Assembly (NCBI RefSeq): GCF_049651205.1
Contig: NZ_JBASBR010000003.1
Location: 62,001 to 126,000, forward strand
Direction: 5' to 3'
Length of the DNA: 64,000 nucleotides
Source: Castellaniella sp049651205
GTDB taxonomy: Bacteria; Pseudomonadota; Gammaproteobacteria; Burkholderiales; Burkholderiaceae_B
Below the pieces are notes generated by a model that did not search any database, was not told the origin of the DNA, and saw nothing but the letters and a program-made list of their open reading frames with translations. The stretch's first letter is position 1, and the number at the start of each line of letters is the position of its first letter. A program made the translations under genes and the position numbers. Positions 42,934-51,767 of this stretch are shown one piece after another.

Positions 42934-45183
42934 TTACTGACCTTCGAGGAAGCTCTTGAGCTTATCTGCCCGGCTGGGATGGCGCAGCTTGCGCAAAGCC
43001 TTGGCCTCTATCTGGCGAATGCGCTCGCGGGTAACATCAAACTGCTTGCCGACTTCTTCCAGGGTCTGATCGGTGCTCATCTCGATGCCGAAACGCATGC
43101 GCAGCACCTTGGCTTCGCGAGGTGTCAGGGAATCAAGCACCTCTTTGACCACATCCCGCATGGAGCCATGCAGGGCAAAGTCGGAAGGTGACACCGTACC
43201 GGTATCTTCGATGAAATCGCCCAGATGGGAGTCATCATCATCCCCTATCGGGGTTTCCATCGAGATAGGCTCTTTGGCGATTTTCAGGATCTTACGAACC
43301 TTGTCCTCGGGCATGTCCATCTTTTGTGCCAAGGTTGCGGGATCAGGCTCGGCGCCAGTTTCCTGCAAGATCTGGCGATTGATGCGGTTCATTTTGTTGA
43401 TCGTCTCGATCATGTGAACCGGAATCCGGATGGTACGCGCCTGATCGGCGATTGAGCGGGTGATTGCCTGCCGAATCCACCAGGTGGCATACGTAGAAAA
43501 CTTGTATCCGCGCCGATACTCGAACTTGTCGACCGCCTTCATGAGACCAATATTGCCCTCCTGGATGAGATCCAGGAACTGCAGGCCTCGATTGGTGTAC
43601 TTTTTGGCGATGGAAATAACCAATCGCAGGTTAGCTTCGGTCATTTCGCGTTTGGCCTTGCGGGCCTTGGCTTCGCCGGTGGCCATGCGCTTGTTGACGT
43701 CTTTGAGGTCTTTGAGAGGCAGCACAACACTGCGCTGCAGTTCGATCAGTTTTTGCTGAACCTCCTGAACCGCGGGCGCGTGGCGCTCGAGGGTCTCGGA
43801 ATACGCATACCCGCCCTGTACTTCCTGGACGACCCAATCAAGATTGGTTTCGTTGCCAGGAAACGCCTTGATGAAATGGGTGCGCGGCATGCCGGCACGG
43901 GTGACGCAGATGGCCATGGCCGCGCGCTCTTGGCGGCGAACCTCGGCTACTTGGGAGCGCAGGGCATCCGCCAGGCGCTCGACCATCTTGGCGGTAAAGC
44001 GCACGCCTGAGAGCTCGGTGTGAATGGCCTCGCGGGCTTCGACGTAAGCCGGCGAGCGGTAGCCTTCGTTTTCGAAGGCCAGACGCATTTTGTCGAACCA
44101 GGATTCGATAACGTCGAATTTCTTGAGCGCCTTGGCGCGCAGATACTCGAGCTGCTTACTGCTCATCCCGCCGGCAGGACCATCATCATCGTCGGAGGTG
44201 ACACCGGAGCCTGCGTAGTCTTCGCCTTCTTCGTCGATCAGGCCATCGACCACTTCGTCGATCTGCGCCGAGCCATCACGCACCTTACGAATATGTTCAA
44301 GGATCTCATTGACGGTGGTGGGACATGCGGCAATCGCCATCACCATGTGCTTGAGGCCATCCTCGATACGCTTGGCGATTTCGATCTCGCCTTCACGGGT
44401 GAGAAGCTCGACGGTGCCCATTTCGCGCATGTACATGCGAACGGGGTCGGTGGTGCGGCCAAAATCGGAATCGACAGTGGTCAGCGCGGCCTCAGCTTCG
44501 TCCTCGACATCGTCGTCGCTGGACGCCGACGGCACGTTATCGCTCATCAGCAGGGTTTCGGCATCCGGAGCCTGGTCGTAGACCTTGATCCCCATGTCGT
44601 TGAACGTGCTGATGATGCCGTCGATTGCTTCAGCATCGACCAGATCGTCTGGCAGATGGTCGTTGATCTCGCCATAGGTAAGGTAGCCGCGCTCTTTACC
44701 CAGCTTGATCAGGATTTTCAGGCGATTGCGGCGTGCTTCTTGTTCTTCGGGCGTCATCTGGCTACGCGAGGGGCTTTCTTTTTCGCCCTTGGCACGCTTG
44801 CCGCGCTTGGGCAGCGGTTTCAGATCGGGGATGACTTCGCCATCATCCGCATCATCGTTGACGTAATCCGCATTGTCGTTATTGCCGCCCTTGGCTGGAC
44901 GACCGGGCTTACGCCCGCTGGGCACCTTGGCAACACGAGCTTCGCCCGCTTTTTTGGTGGTTTTTTTAGCAACGGTTTTTGTGGCTACAGGAGTCTTGGC
45001 TGCCGCCTTGGTGGCCTTGGCTTTTGCGGGGGCTTTAGCAGCCTTTTTTGCCACTGCAGGCTCGGCCGTTACCGTTGCACTGGCCGCCTTGACCACGGAG
45101 TCGAGCTCGGTGCTCTGCGCCTTGGTTTTTTTGGCAGCTACCTTTTTGGCGGCTGCAGGGGTTTTGCCAGTTGCTTGGGTCAT
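42934..45183 (-). CDS. rpoD: RNA polymerase primary sigma factor RpoD (sigma-70)
   Basis: Housekeeping sigma factor, 749 residues, longer than the E. coli protein (613). Residues 1-100 are a Lys/Ala-rich, histone-H1-like extension, then an acidic segment and region 1.1 (about 145-215). Region 2 reads YRRGYKFSTYATWWIRQAIT and region 4 has SLTPREAKVLRMRFGIEM and TLEEVGKQFDVTRERIRQIE. Last gene of the rpsU-dnaG-rpoD operon, 91 bases after dnaG. The gap holds a near-palindrome at 45251-45266. Confidence 0.97.
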   Translation of the reverse strand: MTQATGKTPAAAKKVAAKKTKAQSTELDSVVKAASATVTAEPAVAKKAAKAPAKAKATKAAAKTPVATKTVAKKTTKKAGEARVAKVPSGRKPGRPAKGGNNDNADYVNDDADDGEVIPDLKPLPKRGKRAKGEKESPSRSQMTPEEQEARRNRLKILIKLGKERGYLTYGEINDHLPDDLVDAEAIDGIISTFNDMGIKVYDQAPDAETLLMSDNVPSASSDDDVEDEAEAALTTVDSDFGRTTDPVRMYMREMGTVELLTREGEIEIAKRIEDGLKHMVMAIAACPTTVNEILEHIRKVRDGSAQIDEVVDGLIDEEGEDYAGSGVTSDDDDGPAGGMSSKQLEYLRAKALKKFDVIESWFDKMRLAFENEGYRSPAYVEAREAIHTELSGVRFTAKMVERLADALRSQVAEVRRQERAAMAICVTRAGMPRTHFIKAFPGNETNLDWVVQEVQGGYAYSETLERHAPAVQEVQQKLIELQRSVVLPLKDLKDVNKRMATGEAKARKAKREMTEANLRLVISIAKKYTNRGLQFLDLIQEGNIGLMKAVDKFEYRRGYKFSTYATWWIRQAITRSIADQARTIRIPVHMIETINKMNRINRQILQETGAEPDPATLAQKMDMPEDKVRKILKIAKEPISMETPIGDDDDSHLGDFIEDTGTVSPSDFALHGSMRDVVKEVLDSLTPREAKVLRMRFGIEMSTDQTLEEVGKQFDVTRERIRQIEAKALRKLRHPSRADKLKSFLEGQ

Positions 45184-45274
45184 GTGCTCTTTCCGTTGTC
45201 AGTTCGGTTGACAGTGTTATGAAGGCGTTCAACTTATTGAAAACCATGTAGTTTACTGCAGTTAACAGGAAGAT

Positions 45275-47251
45275 TCATCCTGTTCGCGACTTCAGCCGTG
45301 CCAACCGTCGGCTGAGGTCTTGATAGCGCTCGCGCTGGGTTTTGTCTGTCAGGCCTGTCTCTATAAGACGATCGCATTGCTCTTGCACGGATTGCAGTTC
45401 AATCTGATGCAGGGCATCCCGCCACTCGGCCCGAGGATCAGGCAACTCTTGCGCCATCAGCTCGGTACTCAGGTCCTGTATCGCACTGGCCAGATCGGAT
45501 TCGGGATCCGCTGCCTCAAGCAGGGCCCCCGCGTGCCGCGCACCGCTGGTACTGGCCAATGCAATCAGTTCCCGTACCAATAGCAAATGGGGATGATGTG
45601 CCAATAATTCAAGCTGCTGGTCGCCCAGGCCCTCAACAAGCTCGGGATGTGCCAACAACAACTGCAACAGGCGCCGCGCCATCGGCGTCACGGTACGTGC
45701 CGTTGTACGCCGGGTTCGGTGCCGCTTGCCAGGCACCAGCGGAGTGCCTTGGCTCTGGGCATGCCCACTCATCCCCAGGAAGGATTCAGGATCCTGTACA
45801 CGCTCCCAGCCCGTATTGAGTTCCCACCCTGCCTCCCCCGCTTGCTGCGCGGCGGCTGCATCATGCTGGCCCCAGGCCGGCTCGCCTCTGGTGCCTGGCG
45901 AAAGGCTTTCAGGCTTGCGTATCGATACAGGCTTGAGTTCTCCCGTCTGTGGCGCTGCGCCGCCTGCTTCCAGCATCTCGGCCAATTCGTCAGGCGTCAG
46001 ACGCACCAATTGTGCAAACTCACGCTCCAGCTGCAGCCGGAATCCGCCGGACGGAATCTGGGCAAACAGCGGCCTGGCCTCGTGCACACACGCCGCTCTG
46101 CCCTCCACCTCGTTGAGCGAATGGCGGCTGGCAAGCTCATCAAGCATGAACCGCGACAAGGGCGAGGCTTCGTCCAGGCACGCCCGCAAAGCGGCGGCAC
46201 CATACGCACGAATGTAGGAATCTGGATCTTGCCCTTCAGGCAAAAACAGAAACCGCATCGACACGTCTTCTGCCACCCAAGGCAAGCACGCCTGCAATGC
46301 ACGCCACGCGGCCTTGCGGCCCGCATTGTCACCATCAAAGCTGAAGATGATCCGGTCGCTGGCCCGACACAGTTTCTGCAAATGCGCACTGGTCGTGGAG
46401 GTACCCAGAGTGGCCACCGCATTGCCCAGACCAAACTGGGCCAGCGCCACCACATCCATGTAGCCCTCAACCACCAGCACACAGCCTTCTGCACGAATGC
46501 CTGCCCGCGCCTCATGCAAGCCGTAGAGCTCATTTCCCTTGGAAAACAGCGAGGTTTCGGGTGAATTCAGATATTTGGGCTCGCCCGCCTCGATGAGACG
46601 GCCACCAAACCCAAGCAGCTGACCACGCCCGTTATGAATCGGAAACATGATCCGGCCCCGAAAACGGTCGTGCCGGCGCCCATCCTCCGCCTCGATCACC
46701 AGACCGGACTCGATCAGTGCCGGCTCTTCGTAGTGCTCGAAGACTGCCGCCAAACCGCGGCGATCAGCCGCTGCCCAGCCCAGCCCGTAGCGCGCAGCGA
46801 TCTCGCCGCTTAAGCCGCGCTTTTTTAAGTACGCAACCGCCTGTGGCGCCTGCTTGAGTGCCGCCCGGTAATGCGCCTGGGCCTGCTGCAGGATGTCACG
46901 TTGACGGGAGCCCTCTTCGCGCCGCTCGCGCTCGGCTGCGCGCTGCCGGGGTGTACGGGGCTCTTCCGGCACGGTGAGCCCGACACTGGCTGCCAGCGTG
47001 CGCACGGCTTCCGGAAAGGGAGCCCCCGTATGTTCTGTCAGGAAGTGCAATGCACTGCCATGCGCACCGCAGCCGAAACAGTGATAGAACTGCTTGCTGG
47101 GGCTGACGGTAAACGAGGGTGTTTTTTCTGTGTGAAAAGGGCACAAACCCAGCAGGTTTGCGCCCCCTTTGCGCAGCTGAACATATCGGCCTACAACATC
47201 GACGATATCGACGCGCGCGAGTAGTTCCTGGATGAAGGATTCAGGAATCAA
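45275..47251 (-). CDS. dnaG: DNA primase DnaG
   Basis: Synthesises RNA primers at the replication fork with DnaB. 658 residues: N-terminal CHC2 zinc finger (CPFHTEKTPSF, YHCFGCGAHG) at about 38-65, TOPRIM catalytic core with LVVEGYMDVVAL and FSFDGDNAGRKAA, a linker with a variable Ser/Pro/Gly-rich stretch, and a C-terminal DnaB-binding region. The start codon is TTG (47251), directly abutting the rpsU TGA; no ATG is available before the conserved IPESFIQELLARVDIV. Tight spacing suggests translational coupling to rpsU. Confidence 0.96.
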   Translation of the reverse strand: MIPESFIQELLARVDIVDVVGRYVQLRKGGANLLGLCPFHTEKTPSFTVSPSKQFYHCFGCGAHGSALHFLTEHTGAPFPEAVRTLAASVGLTVPEEPRTPRQRAAERERREEGSRQRDILQQAQAHYRAALKQAPQAVAYLKKRGLSGEIAARYGLGWAAADRRGLAAVFEHYEEPALIESGLVIEAEDGRRHDRFRGRIMFPIHNGRGQLLGFGGRLIEAGEPKYLNSPETSLFSKGNELYGLHEARAGIRAEGCVLVVEGYMDVVALAQFGLGNAVATLGTSTTSAHLQKLCRASDRIIFSFDGDNAGRKAAWRALQACLPWVAEDVSMRFLFLPEGQDPDSYIRAYGAAALRACLDEASPLSRFMLDELASRHSLNEVEGRAACVHEARPLFAQIPSGGFRLQLEREFAQLVRLTPDELAEMLEAGGAAPQTGELKPVSIRKPESLSPGTRGEPAWGQHDAAAAQQAGEAGWELNTGWERVQDPESFLGMSGHAQSQGTPLVPGKRHRTRRTTARTVTPMARRLLQLLLAHPELVEGLGDQQLELLAHHPHLLLVRELIALASTSGARHAGALLEAADPESDLASAIQDLSTELMAQELPDPRAEWRDALHQIELQSVQEQCDRLIETGLTDKTQRERYQDLSRRLARLKSRTG

Positions 47252-47464
47252 TCAATAGAGTCGCGGCGGCAGTTGTTGGCTGCGGATGCGCTTGTAGTGA
47301 CGCTTGACGGCAGCAGCCAGCTTGCGCTTACGCTCTGCGGTGGGCTTCTCGTAGAACTCGCGTGAGCGAAGCTCGGTGAGCAAACCGGTTTTTTCGATGG
47401 TGCGCTTAAAGCGCCGCAGGGCAGCCTCGAAGGGCTCGTTTTCTTTAAGGCGAACAATCGGCAT
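47252..47464 (-). CDS. rpsU: 30S ribosomal protein S21
   Basis: 70 residues, normal length; MPIVRLKENEPFEAALRRFK opening and the basic RKRKLAAAVKRHYKR middle are diagnostic. S21 helps initiation on the 30S subunit near the anti-Shine-Dalgarno region. First gene of the macromolecular synthesis operon (rpsU-dnaG-rpoD), which couples translation, replication and transcription initiation. Confidence 0.98.
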   Translation of the reverse strand: MPIVRLKENEPFEAALRRFKRTIEKTGLLTELRSREFYEKPTAERKRKLAAAVKRHYKRIRSQQLPPRLY

Positions 47465-47535
47465 GTAAATCCTTGGATGGCCTGTACAAAATCATGGGTG
47501 TCGGCCTGCTTGCTGCCGGTGCGCCCACGGTGAAA

Positions 47536-47541
47536 ATTATA
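47536..47541 (-). promoter_or_regulatory. Candidate -10 element for the rpsU-dnaG-rpoD operon
   Basis: Perfect TATAAT on the minus strand, preceded by a T-rich stretch, about 72 bases before the rpsU ATG. No strong -35 at 16-18 bases. The 161-base gap between rpsU and the phosphoribosyltransferase gene otherwise holds one hairpin at 47588-47613. Confidence 0.4.
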
Positions 47542-47587
47542 AAAACCAGCCCAAATTAGCTTGGTAACTGGACAGCAGAAGATTCTA

Positions 47588-47613
47588 GCATGGATCCATA
47601 GATGAATCCATGC
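47588..47613. terminator. Hairpin after the phosphoribosyltransferase gene
   Basis: GCATGGAT and ATCCATGC form a perfect eight-base stem with a ten-base loop, 12 bases past the stop codon of the upstream minus-strand gene. No T-run follows, so it is either a weak terminator or an mRNA end-protecting stem. Confidence 0.4.
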
Positions 47614-47625
47614 CTGTGGTTGTTA

Positions 47626-48183
47626 TTACGGATTTGGATACGCCGTACGCACGCCCTTGCGAATCCAGGACTCAAGCTGGTGTGGCCGCAGGCTGTCATA
47701 GTCTTCGAAGGGTTGATGGATCCACGGATTGGTGGGCAGCTGCTCGATAAAATAATCGGGTTGCACCTGAGCATGGCCCTTCTGCCACAATACGGCCGTG
47801 CGAAGCTCGGTAATGCCGGGAAACTGATGCAGGAGATGGTCGCGCACCCGGGTAAAGGTAAGCCCGGTGTCTACCATGTCATCAACCAGCAGCACTTTGC
47901 CATCCAGGGTGCCACGCGTAATGGTAATGAACTGGGCAATATCCAGCTGACCTTGCACCGTACCCGCAGCTTCGCGGTAGCTGCTGGTAGCCAAAATACC
48001 CAAAGGCAAATCAAAAATACGCGAAAGCACATCACCTACACGGACACCCCCTCGAGCCAGACACAGGATCTTGTCGAATGCCCAGCCAGAGTCATGCACC
48101 TGCAAAGCCAGCTGTTCGATCAAGGCGTGGTATTGCTCCCAGCTAACCCAGAGGTCGCGATCAGTGCTCGGTGGTGTACTCAT
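47626..48183 (-). CDS. Purine phosphoribosyltransferase (hypoxanthine/xanthine-guanine type)
   Basis: Type I phosphoribosyltransferase, 185 residues, that should salvage a purine base with PRPP. The PRPP loop VLLVDDMVDTGLTF and the flexible-loop region TSSYREAAGTVQG are clear; FDKILCLARGGVRVGDVL is the N-terminal PPi-binding strand. Base specificity is uncertain; the purA neighbour supports a purine role. The ATG at 48183 is chosen because the frame upstream (to 48219) runs into the purA terminator. Confidence 0.85.
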   Translation of the reverse strand: MSTPPSTDRDLWVSWEQYHALIEQLALQVHDSGWAFDKILCLARGGVRVGDVLSRIFDLPLGILATSSYREAAGTVQGQLDIAQFITITRGTLDGKVLLVDDMVDTGLTFTRVRDHLLHQFPGITELRTAVLWQKGHAQVQPDYFIEQLPTNPWIHQPFEDYDSLRPHQLESWIRKGVRTAYPNP

Positions 48184-48217
48184 GGTGTGTCCTGTTGCTT
48201 GCAAGAAGAGTGAAATC

Positions 48218-48245
48218 AAAAAACCGCAAGTTGCCTTGCGGTTTT
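48218..48245 (-). terminator. Intrinsic terminator of purA
   Basis: CCGCAAG and CTTGCGG pair around TTGC, flanked by an A-run that becomes a run of six T on the minus strand; the A and T tails extend the stem. It sits ten bases past the purA stop codon, a textbook Rho-independent terminator that separates purA from the phosphoribosyltransferase gene. Confidence 0.88.
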
Positions 48246-48255
48246 GCCTGACGCA

Positions 48256-49551
48256 TCAACCCTGGAACGGATGACGCAGCACGATGGTTTCCAGCCGGTC
48301 AGGGCCAGTGGAAACCATGTCAATGGGGACATCGCACACCTCAGCGATGCGCTCGAGGTAGCGTCGGGCATTGACCGGCAGCCTGTCGTACTCGGTGATG
48401 CCCACGGTGGATTCTGTCCAGCCGGCCATTTCCTCGAGGACGGGCTCGGCTTCGGCAGCTGCGTGCGCGCCATAGGGGAGCACGTCAAGGAACTGCCCCT
48501 TGTAGCGATAGCCCACACCAATCTTGATCTGTTCGACGCCGTCGAGCACATCCAGCTTGGTAATGCACAGGCCGGTTAAGCCGTTGATCATAACCGAGCG
48601 TTTCATGGCTGCGCCATCAAACCAGCCGCAGCGGCGCGGGCGGCCCGTAACGGAACCGAATTCTTTGCCCACCGTAGCGAGACGCAGACCTGTATCATCC
48701 AGCAGCTCTGTGGGGAATGGGCCGGAGCCCACCCGTGTGGTGTAGGCCTTGGCGATACCCAGCACATAATCCAGCGCCTGCGGGCCAACGCCCGTGCCTG
48801 CCGCCGCCGCGCCTGCAACGCAGTTGCTGCTGGTGACAAACGGGTATGTTCCGTGGTCGATATCCAGCAAAGTGCCTTGTGCGCCCTCGAAGAGCAAATT
48901 GTGCCCTGCTTTACGCGCAACATAGATATTGCTGGAGACATCGGCCACCATAGGCTCGATCTGACGGGCAAGCTCCATGACCTGATCCCGCACGGCACTG
49001 GCCTCAACCGCCTTGGCACCAAGGTATTGGGTAAGCACAAAGTTGTGATAATCCAGAACTTCGGCCAGCTTTTCATCAAACACTGCGGGATCATAGAGAT
49101 CCTGGACACGCAGCGCACGACGGGCGACCTTGTCTTCGTAGGCCGGACCAATGCCACGGCCAGTGGTACCAATCTTGCCCTCGCCCTTGCGAGCCTCACG
49201 GGCCTGATCCAGTGCCACGTGGTAAGGCAGGATCAGCGGGCAGGCCGCAGAAATCTGCAGGCGGGAACGCACTTCCAGCCCGGCCGCTTCGAGTTCGGCA
49301 ATCTCGCCGAGCAAGGCTTCTGGCGACAGCACAACCCCATTGCCGATGTAGCAGGTAACGTGCGGGTGCATGATTCCGGAAGGGATCAACCGAAGAATGG
49401 TTTTTTTACCATTGATCCACAAAGTGTGGCCGGCATTGTGCCCCCCTTGGAAGCGCACGACGCCCTGGGCAGACTCTGCGAGCCAATCCACAATTTTGCC
49501 CTTGCCTTCGTCACCCCATTGGGTGCCGATCACGACGATGTTCTTGCTCAT
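48256..49551 (-). CDS. purA: Adenylosuccinate synthetase
   Basis: Commits IMP to AMP synthesis by joining aspartate with GTP hydrolysis. 431 residues. N-terminal GTQWGDEGKGKIVDWLA carries the P-loop and catalytic Asp; NAGHTLW has the catalytic His; RGIGPAYEDKVARRALR, FEGAQGTLLDIDHGTYPFVT and a C-terminal STGPDRLETI follow. The ATG at 49551 matches the family start MSKNIVVIGTQWG. It follows hisZ by 55 bases, the usual betaproteobacterial order. Confidence 0.97.
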   Translation of the reverse strand: MSKNIVVIGTQWGDEGKGKIVDWLAESAQGVVRFQGGHNAGHTLWINGKKTILRLIPSGIMHPHVTCYIGNGVVLSPEALLGEIAELEAAGLEVRSRLQISAACPLILPYHVALDQAREARKGEGKIGTTGRGIGPAYEDKVARRALRVQDLYDPAVFDEKLAEVLDYHNFVLTQYLGAKAVEASAVRDQVMELARQIEPMVADVSSNIYVARKAGHNLLFEGAQGTLLDIDHGTYPFVTSSNCVAGAAAAGTGVGPQALDYVLGIAKAYTTRVGSGPFPTELLDDTGLRLATVGKEFGSVTGRPRRCGWFDGAAMKRSVMINGLTGLCITKLDVLDGVEQIKIGVGYRYKGQFLDVLPYGAHAAAEAEPVLEEMAGWTESTVGITEYDRLPVNARRYLERIAEVCDVPIDMVSTGPDRLETIVLRHPFQG

Positions 49552-49606
49552 AAGCCCTGACTGTGGCGACACCATGTCGCCTTGCGAAACGAATAAGTTT
49601 ATACCA

Positions 49607-50773
49607 TCAGACGGCAAGGGTTCGCAGAACCCACGCACCATCCACTAAAACCAGCTCTTGATCCACGCTGAACTCGTCGAACTGCTGGGGTTCTCCCGGC
49701 AGGCTCTGGATCACAATCTGCCCATTGCTGCGCAGCTTGGCCACCGCCTGTGCAAGCGCAGGATCATCCGACCAAGGCGCACGAACAGCCTGAGTCTGAC
49801 ATGCATCCGGCAGGCCTGCAGACAGCTTGCGGAGATCGAGGCTGAAGCCGGTAGCCGGCCGCGAACGCCCGAATTTCCGTCCAATGCCATCATAGCGCCC
49901 ACCCCTGACAAGCGCGTCATGCCACCCGGCCGCGTAAATCGAAAACACCACCCCGGAGTGATAGCCGTAACTACCACCCATATCAGCAAGGTCGATGGCA
50001 ATCGCGGCCTCTGCCAGTGCATCACACAATGTCTGCAAGGCATCCAGTGCGGCATGGATGGGAGGCAGCGCCGGCAAACACTGCCGAGCCCGCTGCACCG
50101 TCTGCAAATCACCGTACAGGGTGGTCAGCGTGCGAAGTGCCTGCCGGGTTTCCGGACGCGCACCTTGTTGGTCGCACAAGGCTTCAAGCCCTGGCACATC
50201 CTTGGCACTGAGCAGGTCGTAGATCTCGTCTGACACCTCGGCCAATGCGGGATCGGCATCCACCAACGCACGTCCCACACCAGGGTGGTTGAGGTCGAGC
50301 CGGGGTTGCTGAACACCAGCCCGGCGCACTGAAGCCAGGGCCAATTGCACGGCCTCGATATCTGACTGCACGCCAGCATGACCAAAGATCTCGGCACCAA
50401 TCTGCAGCAGTTCGCGATCGGACATCAGCCCTGAAGGCCGCGCATGCACCACTGGCCCGCAATAACAAAGCCGCGTCACACCCGGGCGATTCAGAAGATG
50501 GGCATCAATACGGGAAACTTGCACGGTAATATCAGCCCGCACACCCATCGTGAGCCCGGACAGCTGATCCACCAGCTTGCAGGTACGCAGGCGCAGGCCC
50601 TCGTCATCTGCCAACATCAAGGAATCCAGGTACTCGACCATCGGCGGTGCCACCAGCTCAAAGCCGTAGGTACGATAGAGATCGAGGAGTTCGCGGCGAA
50701 GTTCTTCAATACGCCGCGCCTCGGCCGGCAGGATATCCGACAGATTTTCCGGCAACAGCCAGTTTGAAATCAT
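49607..50773 (-). CDS. hisZ: ATP phosphoribosyltransferase regulatory subunit HisZ
   Basis: Histidyl-tRNA-synthetase-like protein without aminoacylation activity that activates the short-form HisG, the first enzyme of histidine synthesis. 388 residues; LPENLSDILPAEARRIEELR and FELVAPPMVEYLDSL mirror class II synthetase motif 1, and RGGRYDGIGRKFGRSRPATG the HisS-like C-terminal core. No anticodon-binding domain, which distinguishes it from HisS (58928-60214). hisG is not in the window. Confidence 0.93.
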   Translation of the reverse strand: MISNWLLPENLSDILPAEARRIEELRRELLDLYRTYGFELVAPPMVEYLDSLMLADDEGLRLRTCKLVDQLSGLTMGVRADITVQVSRIDAHLLNRPGVTRLCYCGPVVHARPSGLMSDRELLQIGAEIFGHAGVQSDIEAVQLALASVRRAGVQQPRLDLNHPGVGRALVDADPALAEVSDEIYDLLSAKDVPGLEALCDQQGARPETRQALRTLTTLYGDLQTVQRARQCLPALPPIHAALDALQTLCDALAEAAIAIDLADMGGSYGYHSGVVFSIYAAGWHDALVRGGRYDGIGRKFGRSRPATGFSLDLRKLSAGLPDACQTQAVRAPWSDDPALAQAVAKLRSNGQIVIQSLPGEPQQFDEFSVDQELVLVDGAWVLRTLAV

Positions 50774-50809
50774 GGTGTGTTTATTCCAAAATCAGATCCG
50801 GCACGAATC

Positions 50810-50851
50810 AACCCGGCCAGAACCCCAAAAACAGGGGGCCGAGGCCGGGTT
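50810..50851. terminator. Large hairpin between hflC and hisZ
   Basis: AACCCGGCC and GGCCGGGTT form a perfect nine-base outer stem; inside it a CCCC/GGGG stem can form. It occupies most of the 90-base gap between hisZ and hflC on the same strand. No T-run follows on the minus strand, so it may be a partial terminator or stability element that sets hisZ apart from the hfl genes. Confidence 0.5.
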
Positions 50852-50863
50852 GGCTAGTGGAAT

Positions 50864-51757
50864 TTAATGCGCGGGGGCGGCCGGAGGCGTGCCCCGTGCG
50901 TTGTCCCAGTAGCGGAAGAAGTCTGAATCAGGGCTCAGAACCAAGGTGCTGCCGTTACCCGAGAATGCAGATCGATAAGCATCCAGGCTCTTGTAGAAGC
51001 GATAGAACTCGGGGTTCTGCCCATACGAGCGGGCGTAAATAGCCGCTGCGGTTGCATCACCCTCGCCTCGCTTGGCTTGGGATTCTGCATACGCACGCGC
51101 CAAAACCTCCTGGCGCTTGCGATCGGCTTCGGCACGGATACGCTCGCTGTCGGCTGCACCACTGGCGCGCAGACGGTTGGCTTCCTGTTTGCGTTCAGCC
51201 TCCATACGGCGATAGACAGACTCGGAGATCTCTGGCGCGAAATCAATTCGGCGCAAGCGTACGTCCACGACATCCACCCCCAGCGGCTTGGCCCTTTGAG
51301 CCACCGAATTCTGGATTTCTTTCATGATGGTGTCCCGATCGCTGGACACCACCTGCTTGACTGTCCGCACGTTAACCGCTGCGTTCAGGGCATCGCGGAT
51401 CTGGGCCTGGAGACGTTCGACAGCGGCGCCGCTATTGGCCCCGAAGGTGACGTAGTAAAGGCGCGGGTCTGCAATACGCCACTTCACGAAAGAATCGATC
51501 AGCAGATTCTTTTTCTCGGCGGTCTGAATACGCTCTGGATCACGGCTTTCGATGGTCTGAAGCCGTTTGTCGAGGTAAACCACATTTTCAAAGGGTGGCG
51601 GGTATTTAAAGTAAAGGCCGGGTTCTGTGATGGTTTCTCGCACTTCGCCCAGTGCAAACAGCAGAGCCGAATCGCGTTCGCGCACCACAAACAGGCTGGA
51701 CGACAAAACGGCCACTACGACAACCAGACCAACCAGGGCAGGAAAAAAACGTTGCAT
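50864..51757 (-). CDS. hflC: HflC, membrane protease modulator
   Basis: SPFH/prohibitin-like protein of 297 residues with one N-terminal membrane segment (FPALVGLVVVVAVLSSSLFV), then the SPFH domain facing the periplasm. With HflK it forms a large cage around FtsH that limits its proteolysis. Seen: VDVVDVRLRRIDFAPEISES and SRKR-type coiled-coil ERKQEANRLRASGAADSERI. The ATG at 51757 is preferred over the TTG one codon earlier. It follows hflK by ten bases. Confidence 0.94.
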   Translation of the reverse strand: MQRFFPALVGLVVVVAVLSSSLFVVRERDSALLFALGEVRETITEPGLYFKYPPPFENVVYLDKRLQTIESRDPERIQTAEKKNLLIDSFVKWRIADPRLYYVTFGANSGAAVERLQAQIRDALNAAVNVRTVKQVVSSDRDTIMKEIQNSVAQRAKPLGVDVVDVRLRRIDFAPEISESVYRRMEAERKQEANRLRASGAADSERIRAEADRKRQEVLARAYAESQAKRGEGDATAAAIYARSYGQNPEFYRFYKSLDAYRSAFSGNGSTLVLSPDSDFFRYWDNARGTPPAAPAH

Positions 51758-51767
51758 CAATAAGCTC

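Noticed and set aside
44020..45222. A 400-residue plus-strand frame antisense to rpoD
   Set aside because: It is the complement of the repetitive Lys/Ala-rich and acidic rpoD coding sequence, is dominated by Gly/Phe/Ala repeats and matches no family; rpoD is certain.
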